The notes: generated by a model from the letters alone, not told the origin. 64,000 nucleotides of DNA from Bacteroides fragilis (GCA_945889005.1 CAMDBI010000018.1:16588-80587); one strand, 5' to 3'; positions 54,980 through 64,000 are shown, counted from the first letter of the stretch. Program-made: numbers and translations.

Positions 54980-55000
54980 TTGCAAACAATTTGCAAACAA
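54980..55000 (+). repeat. right copy of the 21-bp repeat (candidate arm site)
   Basis: Identical to 48775-48795 and in the same orientation. It abuts the integrase start codon, where binding would block integrase expression. Confidence 0.7.
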
Positions 55001-55122
55001 AGGTAATAAATAAATGAAATAATATGAAAATAAATGATAATATAAAATTGAGTATAATTACTATTTATCAATTATTTAAGTATTAATAAAAGCTAAATGA
55101 AAACATCAAAAAAGGCTTATAT

Positions 55123-55192
55123 TTTGCATGGCATGCAAAAGGTCATCGGTTCGATTCCGATATTCTCCACCAATGTTTGTAAGGCTTTCAGG
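55123..55192 (+). repeat. right attachment site (70-bp perfect direct repeat)
   Basis: Copy of 48678-48747 that holds the 3' half of tRNA-Ala from the anticodon stem to CCA plus 20 bases. It has no 5' half, so it is not a tRNA gene. The 344-base gap between the integrase and 55344 holds this site, a hairpin and otherwise AT-rich DNA. Confidence 0.92.
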
Positions 55193-55214
55193 ATTTTATC
55201 GGAAGCCTTTTTTA
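55181..55214 (+). terminator. original tRNA terminator, now at the right element end
   Basis: AAGGCTTTC pairs with GGAAGCCTT across a short loop and is followed by a T-run. Before integration this hairpin probably ended the tRNA-Ala transcript. Confidence 0.65.
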
Positions 55215-55343
55215 GTTTTACTTGCAAATATTTTTGCGCATTCTCTTCAAACACAATTAGATTTTCAATTTTAAATTACATAAAAAATAACGATTTTTAC
55301 GTAATTTTATATTTTACGAGTTTGTTTTCTAATCAAACATTCG

Positions 55344-55970
55344 ATGAATCTGAAGGTTGACAAATATATGATTGATGGTTGCATGCGTTGTAAGTATGGA
55401 GGTACTCCGCAATGTAAGGTCAATAATTGGCGAGAAGAATTGGAGTTTCTGAGACAGATCGTTTTGGAAACAGGCTTGACAGAAGAAATTAAATGGGGCG
55501 TTCCTGTTTATACTAATAATGGCAAGAACATAGTTTTGATCAGTACACAGAAAGGATCGGCCAACATAGCTTTTTTCAAAGGTGTTCTTTTGACAGATAC
55601 ACACAACATTCTTCAACAACAAGCAAACATACAATCGGCAAGGATTGTGAAATTTACAAAGGTCGATGAAATTGAGAAATTAAAAGATATATTGAATCAA
55701 TACATCATAGAAGCAATTGCAATCGAAGAATCTGGAATTAAGGTAGAAACTATTAAAAACCCAGAGCCTATTCCAAGTGAATTGCAGCAAGCTTTTGAGG
55801 AAGACTTGGTTTTTCAAAAGGCATTTTACTCATTAACTCCTGGACGACAAAGGGGCTACATTATTCATTTTTCGCAACCCAAACAATCGCATACAAGAAT
55901 AGGACGAATTGAGAAGTGCAAGGATATGATATTTAATGGAATTGGGCTAAATGACAAGTATAGCAGATAG
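55344..55970 (+). CDS. YdeI/DUF1801-family protein
   Basis: This 208-residue protein has the DUF1801 core (LTEEIKWGVPVYTNNGKNIV, NIAFFKGVLLTDTHNILQQQ, SARIVKFTKVDEIEKLKDIL) and the C-terminal YdeI part (LQQAFEEDLVFQKAFYSLTP, GRQRGYIIHFSQPKQSHTRI). A CMRCKYGG-C cluster marks the N-terminus. YdeI proteins are linked to resistance against cationic peptides in some bacteria, but the biochemical role is unknown. Confidence 0.85.
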   Translation: MNLKVDKYMIDGCMRCKYGGTPQCKVNNWREELEFLRQIVLETGLTEEIKWGVPVYTNNGKNIVLISTQKGSANIAFFKGVLLTDTHNILQQQANIQSARIVKFTKVDEIEKLKDILNQYIIEAIAIEESGIKVETIKNPEPIPSELQQAFEEDLVFQKAFYSLTPGRQRGYIIHFSQPKQSHTRIGRIEKCKDMIFNGIGLNDKYSR

Positions 55971-56015
55971 GTTCAGAATCTATTTAGTTCATAAGCAATT
56001 GATGTAAAATTGTGA

Positions 56016-56848
<833 letters not shown>

Positions 56849-56959
56849 TGTGTGAGACTTTTTGTTTTGTAAATGTAGAGAATTTATTACAAATTGCTAA
56901 TGACAATAGAAGATTGGAAATAATCATTAATTTTGGCTTTCTTTTTCTTTAAAATTTCA

Positions 56960-59900
56960 ATGACCGATCTCCGAATATTATATAGTCAACAAGCTGCATT
57001 TAATGCACTGCAAAATCTTCTTAAAGGAGATAATGCATTTGTTCATCTGCCGGGTATTACAGGCTCTTCGTTGTCGGTGTTGCTTGCCAATATTCAAAAT
57101 GAGAATTCGAAAATCCATATTATTGTTTGCGACGACAAAGAAAGTGCATCGTATTTGGCAAATGATCTGCTAAATCTTTTGCCCGAAGATGTTTTGTATT
57201 TTTTTCCTTCGTCGTACAAGCGCCCAGGGCATGCAGATCTTATCGACGAGTCGGGAATGATTCAACGTACTGAGTTGCTCAATGCCATGGTTTCGATACC
57301 CGAAAGAAAGGGGTGTTTAATAATAACATACTCCGATGCCCTTGCCGAAAAAGTAACTTCGCGTGGCAAACTTTCGAAAAACACATTGAACTTGAGTGTT
57401 GGAGAAAAAATATCGATCGATTTTCTGAAAGATGCACTTTACGAATACCAATTTCAGCGAGTCGACTTTGTTTATGGTCCCGGGCAATATTCGGTACGCG
57501 GAAGTATCGTCGATGTGTTTTCGTATGCCGATGTGCATCCTTATCGCATCGATTTTTTTGGCGACGAGGTCGATAGCATTCGGAAATTCGATATAGAAAA
57601 CCAGCTCTCGCTTTCGAAAATTGAACATGTGGTAATTGTACCCGATATGCAAAAGGTTGGCTCCAAGGAATCGTCTATTTCATTGCTAGAGTTTTTGCCC
57701 GATCGAAAAATATTGTGGTTTATGCAAGCCGAGCAGACCTGCAGCCGAATGCAGGCATTGGTCGATAGTCCGTGGCATCATACCGACGATAGTTATGAAG
57801 ATGAAGTGTGTTTGGCGCCCGAATTGCTTACTTCGGCCGAGTTTGTTGCCCAAATCAGAAATACGAGTGTGGTTGAGCTGAAAGGGCCGTATTTATTTAC
57901 AAAGGCAGAGAAGGTGCATTTCAATACCGCTCCACAACCTTCGTTCAATAAGAATTTTGAGCTTTTGGCACAAAATATCCACCAGCGACAGGAAGATGGC
58001 TTTGAAGTTTGCATCCTGAGCGAAAACTCGGGGCAGTTCGATAGGTTAAAGAGTATTTTCGAAAGCATAGATAAAGAAGTGCATTTTACGCCACTTTCTT
58101 TTACTCTGCACGAGGGCTTTGTCGACAATGACCTGAAAATTTGTCTGTACACCGATCATCAGATTTTTGAGCGTTTTCACAAATATAAAATACAGCAAAA
58201 GTTTACACGTGCCGAAGCGCTTACCTTGAGTGAGCTCACCGATCTGCACCCTGGAGATTATGTGGTGCATATCGATCATGGAATTGGAAAGTTTGGCGGA
58301 ATCGAGAAAGTAGAAACCAATGGCAAGTGGCAGGAGGTAATAAAACTCGTTTACCAGGACAACGATGTGCTGTACATTAGTATTCACTCTATACACCGCA
58401 TATCGAAGTACAAAAGCAAGGAAGGAAGCGAGCCTAAAATATATAAGCTTGGTAGTGGCGCTTGGCAGAAGCTAAAAGCAACTACCAAGAGCAAAGTAAA
58501 GGATATAGCCAAGGATCTGATAAAGCTATATGCCAAACGCAAGGAATCAAAGGGGTTTCAGTTTTCGGCCGATACGTATATGCAACAGGAGTTGGAAGCA
58601 TCGTTTATATATGAAGACACTCCCGATCAGGAAAAGGCTACAAGAGCTGTAAAAAAAGCCATGGAGGTCGAAATGCCTATGGATATGCTTGTATGTGGCG
58701 ATGTGGGCTTTGGTAAAACAGAAGTAGCTATACGTGCTGCATTTAAGGCAGTTGCTGATAGCAAACAGGTGGCTGTTCTTGTTCCTACTACTATATTGGC
58801 TTTGCAACATTTCAAAACATTTAGCGAACGTCTCAAGGGCTTGCCGTGCAATGTCGATTATATCAACCGTTTCAAATCGGCAAAAGAGCAAAAAGAAACA
58901 TTGAAAAACCTTGCCGAGGGTAGGGTAGATATACTAATTGGTACACATCGCTTGGTTTCGGCCGATGTGAAGTTTAAAGACTTGGGTTTGCTTATTGTTG
59001 ACGAAGAGCAGAAGTTTGGTGTTGCTGTAAAAGAGAAGCTTAAAAATCTAAAAGCCAATGTCGATACATTGACTTTGACCGCTACACCAATCCCCCGTAC
59101 TTTGCAGTTTTCGTTGATGGGCGCTCGCGATTTGGCCATCATTAGCACACCGCCGCCCAATCGACATCCCATTGTTACCGAAATGCATACTTTCAACGAA
59201 GACATTATTCGTGAGGCTATCAATTACGAGATTTCGAGGGGAGGACAGGTGTTTTTTATCAATAACCGTATTCAAAATATTTTTGAGCTCGAAAGGGCAA
59301 TAAAGAATATAGTTCCCAGTGTTAGAACCGTTGTGGCTCACGGGCAGCTCGAAGGCGATCAACTTGAGAAGATTATACTGGGCTTCATAGCTGGCGATTT
59401 CGATGTGCTTATTGCTACATCTATCATAGAATCGGGGCTCGACATACCCAATGCCAATACCATATTTATAAACGATGCGCATCACTTTGGTTTGAGCGAT
59501 ATGCACCAATTGCGAGGACGAGTAGGTCGTTCTAACCGCAAGGCATTTTGCTATCTGTTGGTTCCGCCCATCAATACGCTTACACAGGAAGCCCGCCGTA
59601 GGCTCAAAGCTTTAGAAGACTTTTCGGAATTGGGTAGTGGGTTCAGTATAGCCATGCAAGATCTCGATATTAGAGGGGCAGGCAATCTTTTAGGAGCTGA
59701 ACAAAGCGGTTTTATTGCCGAAATAGGTTTTGAGACCTATCAACGCATATTGAACGAAGCTATTTTGGAATTGAAAGAAACAGAGTTCAAAGAGCTATTT
59801 ACCGACGAGCCGGCAGTTGATGGGCCAATTAAAAATGTAGTTGAAGATCAACGTTATGTAACCGACTGCCAGATCGATACCGATATGGAAATTATGATTC

Positions 59901-60319
59901 CCGAGTTTTATGTCGAGAATATTAGCGAGCGTATAAAACTTTATCGCGAACTGGACAATGCGCAGGACGAGGAAAGTCTTCGCGAATTTGAACATCGGCT
60001 TTCTGATCGATTTGGCGAATTACCTACTCCTGTTTTGGAAATGCTTAACGTGGTGCGACTTCGCCAGCTTGCTATGCGTATAGGTATTGAACGTATTTTG
60101 CTCAAAAACAGTGCTATGGTTGTGTATTTTGTTTCTAATCCACAGTCGCCTTATTATCAATCGCATGTGTTTTTGAAACTCATTCAATTTGTGCAAAAAC
60201 AACCCCGAGTATTTCAACTCAAAGAAAACAAAGATAAATTTAGTATGAGCACAGCCAATGTAACCAAGGTTGGAAGGGCTATTGAATTGTTGGGGCAAAT
60301 TACCCAATCGTCTCAGTGA
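56960..60319 (+). CDS. mfd: transcription-repair coupling factor Mfd
   Basis: This 1119-residue ATPase removes stalled RNA polymerase and recruits UvrA. The UvrB-like N-terminus (VYGPGQYSVRGSIVDVFSYA) comes first. The RNA-polymerase-binding CarD-like domain (LHPGDYVVHIDHGIGKFGGI) is near residues 420-500. The SF2 translocase follows (GDVGFGKTEVAIRAAFKAVA, IVDEEQKFGV, LTATPIPRTLQFSLMGARDL, QLRGRVGRSNRKAFCYLL). The TRCF C-terminal domain ends it. ATG 56960 (MTDLRI) is chosen over a TTG at 56933. Confidence 0.96.
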   Translation: MTDLRILYSQQAAFNALQNLLKGDNAFVHLPGITGSSLSVLLANIQNENSKIHIIVCDDKESASYLANDLLNLLPEDVLYFFPSSYKRPGHADLIDESGMIQRTELLNAMVSIPERKGCLIITYSDALAEKVTSRGKLSKNTLNLSVGEKISIDFLKDALYEYQFQRVDFVYGPGQYSVRGSIVDVFSYADVHPYRIDFFGDEVDSIRKFDIENQLSLSKIEHVVIVPDMQKVGSKESSISLLEFLPDRKILWFMQAEQTCSRMQALVDSPWHHTDDSYEDEVCLAPELLTSAEFVAQIRNTSVVELKGPYLFTKAEKVHFNTAPQPSFNKNFELLAQNIHQRQEDGFEVCILSENSGQFDRLKSIFESIDKEVHFTPLSFTLHEGFVDNDLKICLYTDHQIFERFHKYKIQQKFTRAEALTLSELTDLHPGDYVVHIDHGIGKFGGIEKVETNGKWQEVIKLVYQDNDVLYISIHSIHRISKYKSKEGSEPKIYKLGSGAWQKLKATTKSKVKDIAKDLIKLYAKRKESKGFQFSADTYMQQELEASFIYEDTPDQEKATRAVKKAMEVEMPMDMLVCGDVGFGKTEVAIRAAFKAVADSKQVAVLVPTTILALQHFKTFSERLKGLPCNVDYINRFKSAKEQKETLKNLAEGRVDILIGTHRLVSADVKFKDLGLLIVDEEQKFGVAVKEKLKNLKANVDTLTLTATPIPRTLQFSLMGARDLAIISTPPPNRHPIVTEMHTFNEDIIREAINYEISRGGQVFFINNRIQNIFELERAIKNIVPSVRTVVAHGQLEGDQLEKIILGFIAGDFDVLIATSIIESGLDIPNANTIFINDAHHFGLSDMHQLRGRVGRSNRKAFCYLLVPPINTLTQEARRRLKALEDFSELGSGFSIAMQDLDIRGAGNLLGAEQSGFIAEIGFETYQRILNEAILELKETEFKELFTDEPAVDGPIKNVVEDQRYVTDCQIDTDMEIMIPEFYVENISERIKLYRELDNAQDEESLREFEHRLSDRFGELPTPVLEMLNVVRLRQLAMRIGIERILLKNSAMVVYFVSNPQSPYYQSHVFLKLIQFVQKQPRVFQLKENKDKFSMSTANVTKVGRAIELLGQITQSSQ

Positions 60320-60386
60320 AATTAACTTTAGTTTAATAATAGGATTGTTTTTGTTGCGTATCTTTGCAAAGCAAACAATAGTGATA

Positions 60387-60896
60387 GTGGAGCTTATAAA
60401 AAAGAAAATTAAGGCCTTACGAGAAAGTTTTGTTCATTACATTAAACAAGGAGTTACTCCCAATAAGCTATCGCTCACCATTGTTTTAGGTGTTTCGTTA
60501 AGTGTAATTCCCGTTTTAGGAATTAATACCGTGCTTTGTTTTGTTTTAGCCCTAGTGTTTAGACTCAATATTGTTATAATTCAAGCAATCAACTATATAC
60601 TTTTTCCTTTGCAGATTTTTCTCATTTTACCGTTTATTAAATTGGGGCAGAATTTATATGGTTTCTTCGATGGAGTTTCGGCACCACAAATGTTCAATGC
60701 CATTAAAGATGGAAAATTTAAAGATTCTTTTCAATATATTGTTGAAGTTCATGCCGTAGCACTTGTTGGCTGGCTTTCATTTGTACTTCCTGTTTCGCTT
60801 ATAACGTATTATTTTTTGGTCAAATATTTTAAAAAGAAGGAGCAGCTTAGGAAGTATAGCAATATAGAGGCTTGTAGAACTATCTCGATAGTTTGA
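60387..60896 (+). CDS. DUF2062 membrane protein
   Basis: This protein of about 169 residues has three to four membrane helices: LSLTIVLGVSLSVIPVLGIN, IQAINYILFPLQIFLILPFI and ALVGWLSFVLPVSLITYYFL. GVTPNKLSLTIVLGVSLSVIP-type sequence is the DUF2062 hallmark. Function unknown. No ATG fits; GTG 60387 gives the usual N-terminus, while a longer reading would overlap mfd. Confidence 0.75.
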   Translation: MELIKKKIKALRESFVHYIKQGVTPNKLSLTIVLGVSLSVIPVLGINTVLCFVLALVFRLNIVIIQAINYILFPLQIFLILPFIKLGQNLYGFFDGVSAPQMFNAIKDGKFKDSFQYIVEVHAVALVGWLSFVLPVSLITYYFLVKYFKKKEQLRKYSNIEACRTISIV

Positions 60897-60957
60897 AAAA
60901 TCAATTAAAAAACTTTTTTTGCAAGACAAAATCGATTATAATCTGCAGTTTTTAGAG

Positions 60958-60987
60958 TTGCATAATTATATAATCTTTTTACTTTTG
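60958..60987 (+). promoter_or_regulatory. promoter of the MaoC-like gene
   Basis: TTG (60958-60960), 19 bases, then TACTTTTG (60980-60987): a full consensus match 25 bases before the ATG. Confidence 0.65.
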
Positions 60988-61011
60988 TAACCTAACATAA
61001 AAGAAATTGTA

Positions 61012-61476
61012 ATGAGCAAATTGGTAATAAACAGTTATGAAGATTTTGAAAAGCATTTAGGTAAAGAGTTGGGTATATCAGATTACCTTACGATTACGCA
61101 AGAAATGATCAATAAATTTGCCGATGCTACGCTCGATTACCAATGGATACATACCGATCCGGCTCGTGCAGCTATCGAAAGTCCTTTCAAATCAACAATT
61201 TCGCACGGTTATTTGAATCTTTCGGTATTACCATATTTATGGGATCAGATTATTGAAGTGAACAACATAAAAATGTTGGTCAATTACGGAATCGAGAAAT
61301 TGCGATTTAACCAACCGGTATTGGTTAACGATAAGGTGCGTTTAAAAGCGACTTTGCTCAATTTAACCAATTTGCGGGGTATATGCAAAGCAGAACTTCA
61401 AGCCAATCTCGAAATTATGGGACAAAAGAAAACAGCTTTCGATGGTGTAATTGTTTTCTTGTATCATTTTAAATAA
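61012..61476 (+). CDS. MaoC-like (R)-enoyl hydratase
   Basis: This 154-residue hotdog-fold protein has the active-site segment FADATLDYQWIHTDPARAAI, with the Asp/His pair of hydratase motif 2, followed by FKSTISHGYLNLSVLPYLWD. The length fits single-domain (R)-specific enoyl hydratases such as NodN/MaoC relatives. The acyl substrate is unknown. Confidence 0.9.
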   Translation: MSKLVINSYEDFEKHLGKELGISDYLTITQEMINKFADATLDYQWIHTDPARAAIESPFKSTISHGYLNLSVLPYLWDQIIEVNNIKMLVNYGIEKLRFNQPVLVNDKVRLKATLLNLTNLRGICKAELQANLEIMGQKKTAFDGVIVFLYHFK

Positions 61477-61482
61477 GCTTCT

Positions 61483-62103
61483 TTAATCTTCTAGCAAAGC
61501 AACGATACGTGCCGGGGCGCTATCGGCTTTGATCTTCAGGGGTAATGCTATGATTTCGAAGTGCTTGTCGGTGGGTAACAAATGCAGGTTCGTGAGATTT
61601 TCGGCAATCAACACTCCATTGGATAATAAGTATTTGTGTGTTTCGTATGGCTTCGTGTCGGGCGAAAGCGAGTCTATGCCTATTAGTTTAATATTTAAGA
61701 TTTTTAGTTGTTTTGCAATAGAAATATCTAAAAGAGGATAGTCTTTTGGGTATTTGTCACTGCCAAAATGCTTGCCAAATCCGGTGTAGAATAACACTAT
61801 AGAGCAGCCAACTGCTTTTTTTTTCAATAAATCGACATTGTTGAATGTTGTATAGTTTCTAATATCGATTACACAAGCTTTTCCAAAGAAGCTCTCGAGA
61901 GGCTCGTTGTCGATAAAACGACTATTGTCTGTCATGTGCCAAGCCCCATCGATGTGAGTGCCTGTGTGCATACCGCAAGTGAGTTGGTGGTCGGTGTATT
62001 GATCTTTATTTATATGATGCGTTTGAACAAGGCTTGGAGGCCTATCGCCCGGATAAACCTGCATGTTGTTTTCGATGCTGTGCGTGAGGTCGATCAGTTT
62101 CAT
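61483..62103 (-). CDS. cyclase family (kynurenine formamidase-like) hydrolase
   Basis: This 206-residue metalloenzyme has the motif HTGTHIDGAWHM (H-x-G-T-H-x-D), the zinc site of the cyclase/KynB family. LTHSIENNMQVYPGDRPPSL at the start and LIGIDSLSPDT plus IVALLED at the end are typical. ATG 62103 (MKLIDLTHSI) fits family N-termini; the longer reading from 62283 adds unrelated residues. The substrate is uncertain. Confidence 0.88.
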   Translation of the reverse strand: MKLIDLTHSIENNMQVYPGDRPPSLVQTHHINKDQYTDHQLTCGMHTGTHIDGAWHMTDNSRFIDNEPLESFFGKACVIDIRNYTTFNNVDLLKKKAVGCSIVLFYTGFGKHFGSDKYPKDYPLLDISIAKQLKILNIKLIGIDSLSPDTKPYETHKYLLSNGVLIAENLTNLHLLPTDKHFEIIALPLKIKADSAPARIVALLED

Positions 62104-62190
62104 ACCCAAAATTAACAATCTATTTAATAAATCTGTCAAAACAAGCCAATCTATTTTATTCTTTTCTATTTTTGTGTAAAAGCAAAGTCG

Positions 62191-63363
62191 ATGAAATCTG
62201 GAAGGATAAAAGAAACTAAGAAAATGTCGCCCGAAAACGCCATCCTTCTGGCTTTTGCACAACCAATTGTTGAAAAAGCCCAATTGCTGTCTGCAATTGA
62301 CGATTATATTGAAAAATGCGACCAGGATTTATTGCTCAAGCTGGCGAAATTGCATAAACTCAATAGTATAATTTACGAATCGATAAGGAATCATGCATTA
62401 GAGTCGTACTTTTCAGAGAAATTTGTACAGTCGTTAGGCGAGTTGTATAAATCGGTTTTTTTTAAAAATATAAAGCTTTTCGAAGTATTTAAGAAAGTAG
62501 TTGATACCCTGCAAAAGGAATCGATCGAATGCATGGCATTGAAAGGCATTGCCCTTGCAAGCGATATTTATCCAAACCCCTGTTTACGACCCATGATCGA
62601 TATCGATATTCTCATTAGGGAATACCAACACCCAAGAGCCCTGCAAATATTGCAGTGTATTGGACGGGTCTCGCAATACGAAAACAAGACAGGTCTTAGC
62701 GATTACGCGAAAGATAAAAGTATTGTCATTTCGGGTGTTTCGGTCGAGGTGCATAAGATGTTTACTGCTGAATATCAGCATGTTTTCTTTCCTTCCGAAA
62801 TTCTTTGGCAAAATAGCCATATTGTCGAACGAAACGCTTCTAAATATAGCGTTCTCAATCACGAAGCCAATATCAATGCCCTGGCAACGCATCTTTTTGT
62901 CCATGCCGAGGCCGAAAGCCCGAAATTTATATGGTTTCTAGATATTGCCTTGTATATAAACAAGTATCGGCAACAGATCGACAACGATTATTTGTGGGAA
63001 CTTTCGCGAACAATGGGTTCTACACAGGCTTTGATATACTCGTTCTTATTCGTCGAGAAATATTTGAATGTTCATATAGAATGGCCCGAAAATATTGATA
63101 AAACAACTAATCTATCTCTCGAAAAGGTTTTCTTCGATACATTTCCCGAAACCACAATAAAGACAAAAGCCTACTATACCGACAAGGTAAAAATGATACC
63201 CGGAATGGGCAACCGGTTGAAGTATGTTGTGAGTAGGTTTTTCCCCTCTGTTGGGTATATGAAAATTAAATATCGAAAGAAAACAAAATTAGGCGCCGTG
63301 TTGTATTATCCTGTTTTTTTGAAAGATGCGGTGGCTGTGCTGTTTAAGAGTATGAGGAAGTGA
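62191..63363 (+). CDS. uncharacterised nucleotidyltransferase-family protein
   Basis: This protein of up to 390 residues resembles the PF14907-type nucleotidyltransferases that often lie near polysaccharide genes. The core is MALKGIALASDIYPNPCLRP, then MIDIDILIREYQHPRALQIL, with the D-x-D pair, and VSVEVHKMFTAEYQHVFFP. A TATTTTTG box at 62167-62174 lies so close that ATG 62224 (MSPENAILL) may be the true start. Reaction unknown. Confidence 0.8.
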   Translation: MKSGRIKETKKMSPENAILLAFAQPIVEKAQLLSAIDDYIEKCDQDLLLKLAKLHKLNSIIYESIRNHALESYFSEKFVQSLGELYKSVFFKNIKLFEVFKKVVDTLQKESIECMALKGIALASDIYPNPCLRPMIDIDILIREYQHPRALQILQCIGRVSQYENKTGLSDYAKDKSIVISGVSVEVHKMFTAEYQHVFFPSEILWQNSHIVERNASKYSVLNHEANINALATHLFVHAEAESPKFIWFLDIALYINKYRQQIDNDYLWELSRTMGSTQALIYSFLFVEKYLNVHIEWPENIDKTTNLSLEKVFFDTFPETTIKTKAYYTDKVKMIPGMGNRLKYVVSRFFPSVGYMKIKYRKKTKLGAVLYYPVFLKDAVAVLFKSMRK

Positions 63364-63369
63364 TGGGTT

Positions 63370-63392
63370 GAAACACAGAGACACTGAGTGTT
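63370..63392. repeat. dispersed 'ACACAGAGACACTGAG' repeat
   Basis: AAACACAGAGACACTGAGTG follows the nucleotidyltransferase stop. It matches the sequence at 36598. Confidence 0.5.
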
Positions 63393-63406
63393 TAAATAAA
63401 TGCCTT

Positions 63407-63676
63407 CTAAGCGTATGCTTTTTTTTGGGATTCTTGTTTTTTGCCTAATTCAAGTAGGAATTCTGGTGCAAAATCAGCTTCATTATCCCACGTAATTGTG
63501 TTTAGTCTTATCTTGAATGATTTAAAGTAAACCATATCTCTTAGAGGTGCAAAAATTTTACGTGAGTCTGAGAAAATAGCATCTTCAAGATCTGTTATGA
63601 CAGATTCTCCATTATTAAAAGTTAGAAATACCTTGTATCCAACTATATATTCTGCATTTTTAACATTCAGTATCAT
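63407..63676 (-). CDS. DUF2442 protein
   Basis: This 89-residue protein has the DUF2442 pattern: YKVFLTFNNGESVITDLEDA, PLRDMVYFKSFKIRLNTITW and DNEADFAPEFLLEL. DUF2442 genes commonly follow DUF4160 genes, as here (5-base gap). The pair is often listed near toxin-antitoxin-like modules, but its function is unknown. Confidence 0.88.
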   Translation of the reverse strand: MILNVKNAEYIVGYKVFLTFNNGESVITDLEDAIFSDSRKIFAPLRDMVYFKSFKIRLNTITWDNEADFAPEFLLELGKKQESQKKAYA

Positions 63677-63681
63677 AGCTA

Positions 63682-63867
63682 TTACTCTAATGGTTGTATT
63701 TTGTTAAAATCTCCCGTTGTTCTAATTAATTCCCAATCTTGCAATAAATCCTCTTTGTGAAGTTCATACCATTCCATAACCATACCTAATGCCCTTTTTG
63801 GAAATTTACCTTCAATTATTCCTGTTTTAATCTCAATTATTATCTCATAGTCTGGATATTTCGGTGA
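63682..63867 (-). pseudogene. DUF4160 gene cut by an insertion sequence
   Basis: The minus strand reads SPKYPDYEIIIEIKTGIIEG, KFPKRALGMVMEWYELHKED and LLQDWELIRTTGDFNKIQPL before the stop. KFPKRALGMVMEWYELHKEDLL is typical of the C-terminal half of DUF4160. The N-terminal half (normally MPxIxRIxGYRFxFYS) is missing, because IS21-type end sequence begins at 63868. Confidence 0.75.
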
Positions 63868-64000
63868 TGTTGACCCCTCTTTCGGAGATACTGACCCCCT
63901 GAAAATGTTGTTTTGTTAAAGAACGATTAGTTTGGCAATATTATCTTTTTTTTCTTAAACTCTCACCTTTTAATTCAATGCGATAGGAAGAATGCACAAG
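63868..64000 (-). mobile_element. end of an IS21-family insertion sequence
   Basis: TGTTGACCCCTCTTTCGG at 63868 is followed by a second TGACCCCC 20 bases on, the multiple terminal repeat style of IS21. The end of an istB-like gene lies inside. The element continues beyond the window. Confidence 0.75.
63941..64000 (-). CDS. istB: C-terminal end of IstB-like ATPase, cut by the window edge
   Basis: The minus strand reads LVHSSYRIELKGESLRKKR and a stop. RIELKGESMRK is the usual C-terminus of IstB helper ATPases. Only 19 residues are visible. Confidence 0.7.
   Translation of the reverse strand, partial: LVHSSYRIELKGESLRKKR

Larger units (their letters stand above)
48678..55192. mobile_element. 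integrated element in tRNA-Ala, about 6.4 kb
   Basis: The element lies between the two 70-bp repeats (one unit length 6445 bases). All its genes are on the minus strand: integrase and an unknown gene near the right end, then excisionase-like, VRR-NUC, winged-helix, polymerase-like and four small genes. It has no capsid, tail, relaxase or transfer genes. It is more AT-rich than the flanks. Phage satellite, mobilisable island or defective prophage are all possible. The coupling of own integrase, replication-like gene and nuclease favours a satellite. Confidence 0.85.

Noticed and set aside
55123..55169. A second tRNA-Ala
   Set aside because: Only the part from the anticodon stem to CCA is present; the acceptor 5' strand and D arm are missing. 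It is an attachment-site copy.

Overview
This is about 64 kb of an AT-rich chromosome from a member of the Bacteroidota. The assignment rests on several signals. Promoters have the phylum's own form (TTG, 19-20 bases, TAnnTTTG) ahead of sdhC, a tRNA, an RRM gene and a MaoC gene, and Shine-Dalgarno sequences are weak or absent. Phylum-typical families are present: lamin-tail protein with a FlgD/CHU-like C-terminus, HYC_CC_PP-like protein, DUF6261-like protein, LytTR two-component pair, SAM-5 type integrase and B-type SdhCAB. No species is named, because nothing here identifies one.

Layout. 1-6.3 kb: the start of a minus-strand gene, a secreted lamin-tail protein and the sdhCAB operon. 6.4-10.9 kb: aminopeptidase P, then a metal-related set (HYC_CC_PP-like protein, TonB receptor, HMA protein). 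10.9-24.1 kb: one minus-strand operon with all 14 complex I subunits, nuoA to nuoN. Its spacers are filled with fragments of dispersed repeats, one of which supplies the C-terminus of NuoG. 24.2-37 kb: cell-surface and housekeeping genes, namely an O-antigen-ligase-like protein, a LytS/LytT pair, a 42-residue lipoprotein, an ABC-F protein, an RRM protein, grpE-dnaJ and an ABC-2 exporter. 36.7-39.2 kb: hicAB, a decayed 42-bp tandem repeat, a DUF6261-like gene and a truncated ParE with its antitoxin. 39.4-48.5 kb: a bacterial voltage-gated sodium channel, an oxidoreductase, two FKBP isomerases, MscS, a promoter-to-terminator unit that looks like a small RNA, an EamA transporter, two related proteins with a Cys/His domain, and class I fumarase.

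48.65-55.2 kb: a tRNA-Ala(GGC) gene carrying a small integrated element of about 6.4 kb between 70-bp perfect direct repeats. It encodes an integrase, an excisionase-like protein, a VRR-NUC nuclease, a winged-helix protein and a compact protein carrying the three motifs of family A DNA polymerases, plus small unknown genes. It has no capsid or conjugation genes, so it looks like a self-replicating satellite or mobilisable island. 55.3-64 kb: ordinary chromosome again (YdeI-like, clan AA protease-like, mfd, DUF2062, MaoC, cyclase, nucleotidyltransferase). It ends in a DUF2442/DUF4160 pair whose second gene is cut by an IS21-family element that runs off the window.

How the genes work together. 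SdhCAB, fumarase and complex I form a respiratory and TCA core. GrpE and DnaJ serve DnaK. The HYC_CC_PP-like, TonB and HMA proteins probably handle a metal, perhaps copper. The strongest candidates for something undescribed are the element with its small polymerase-like protein, the pair of proteins sharing a C-x8-C-x31-H-x2-C domain (one fused to a receiver with Glu at the phosphoacceptor site), and the small-RNA-like unit at 44.2 kb.
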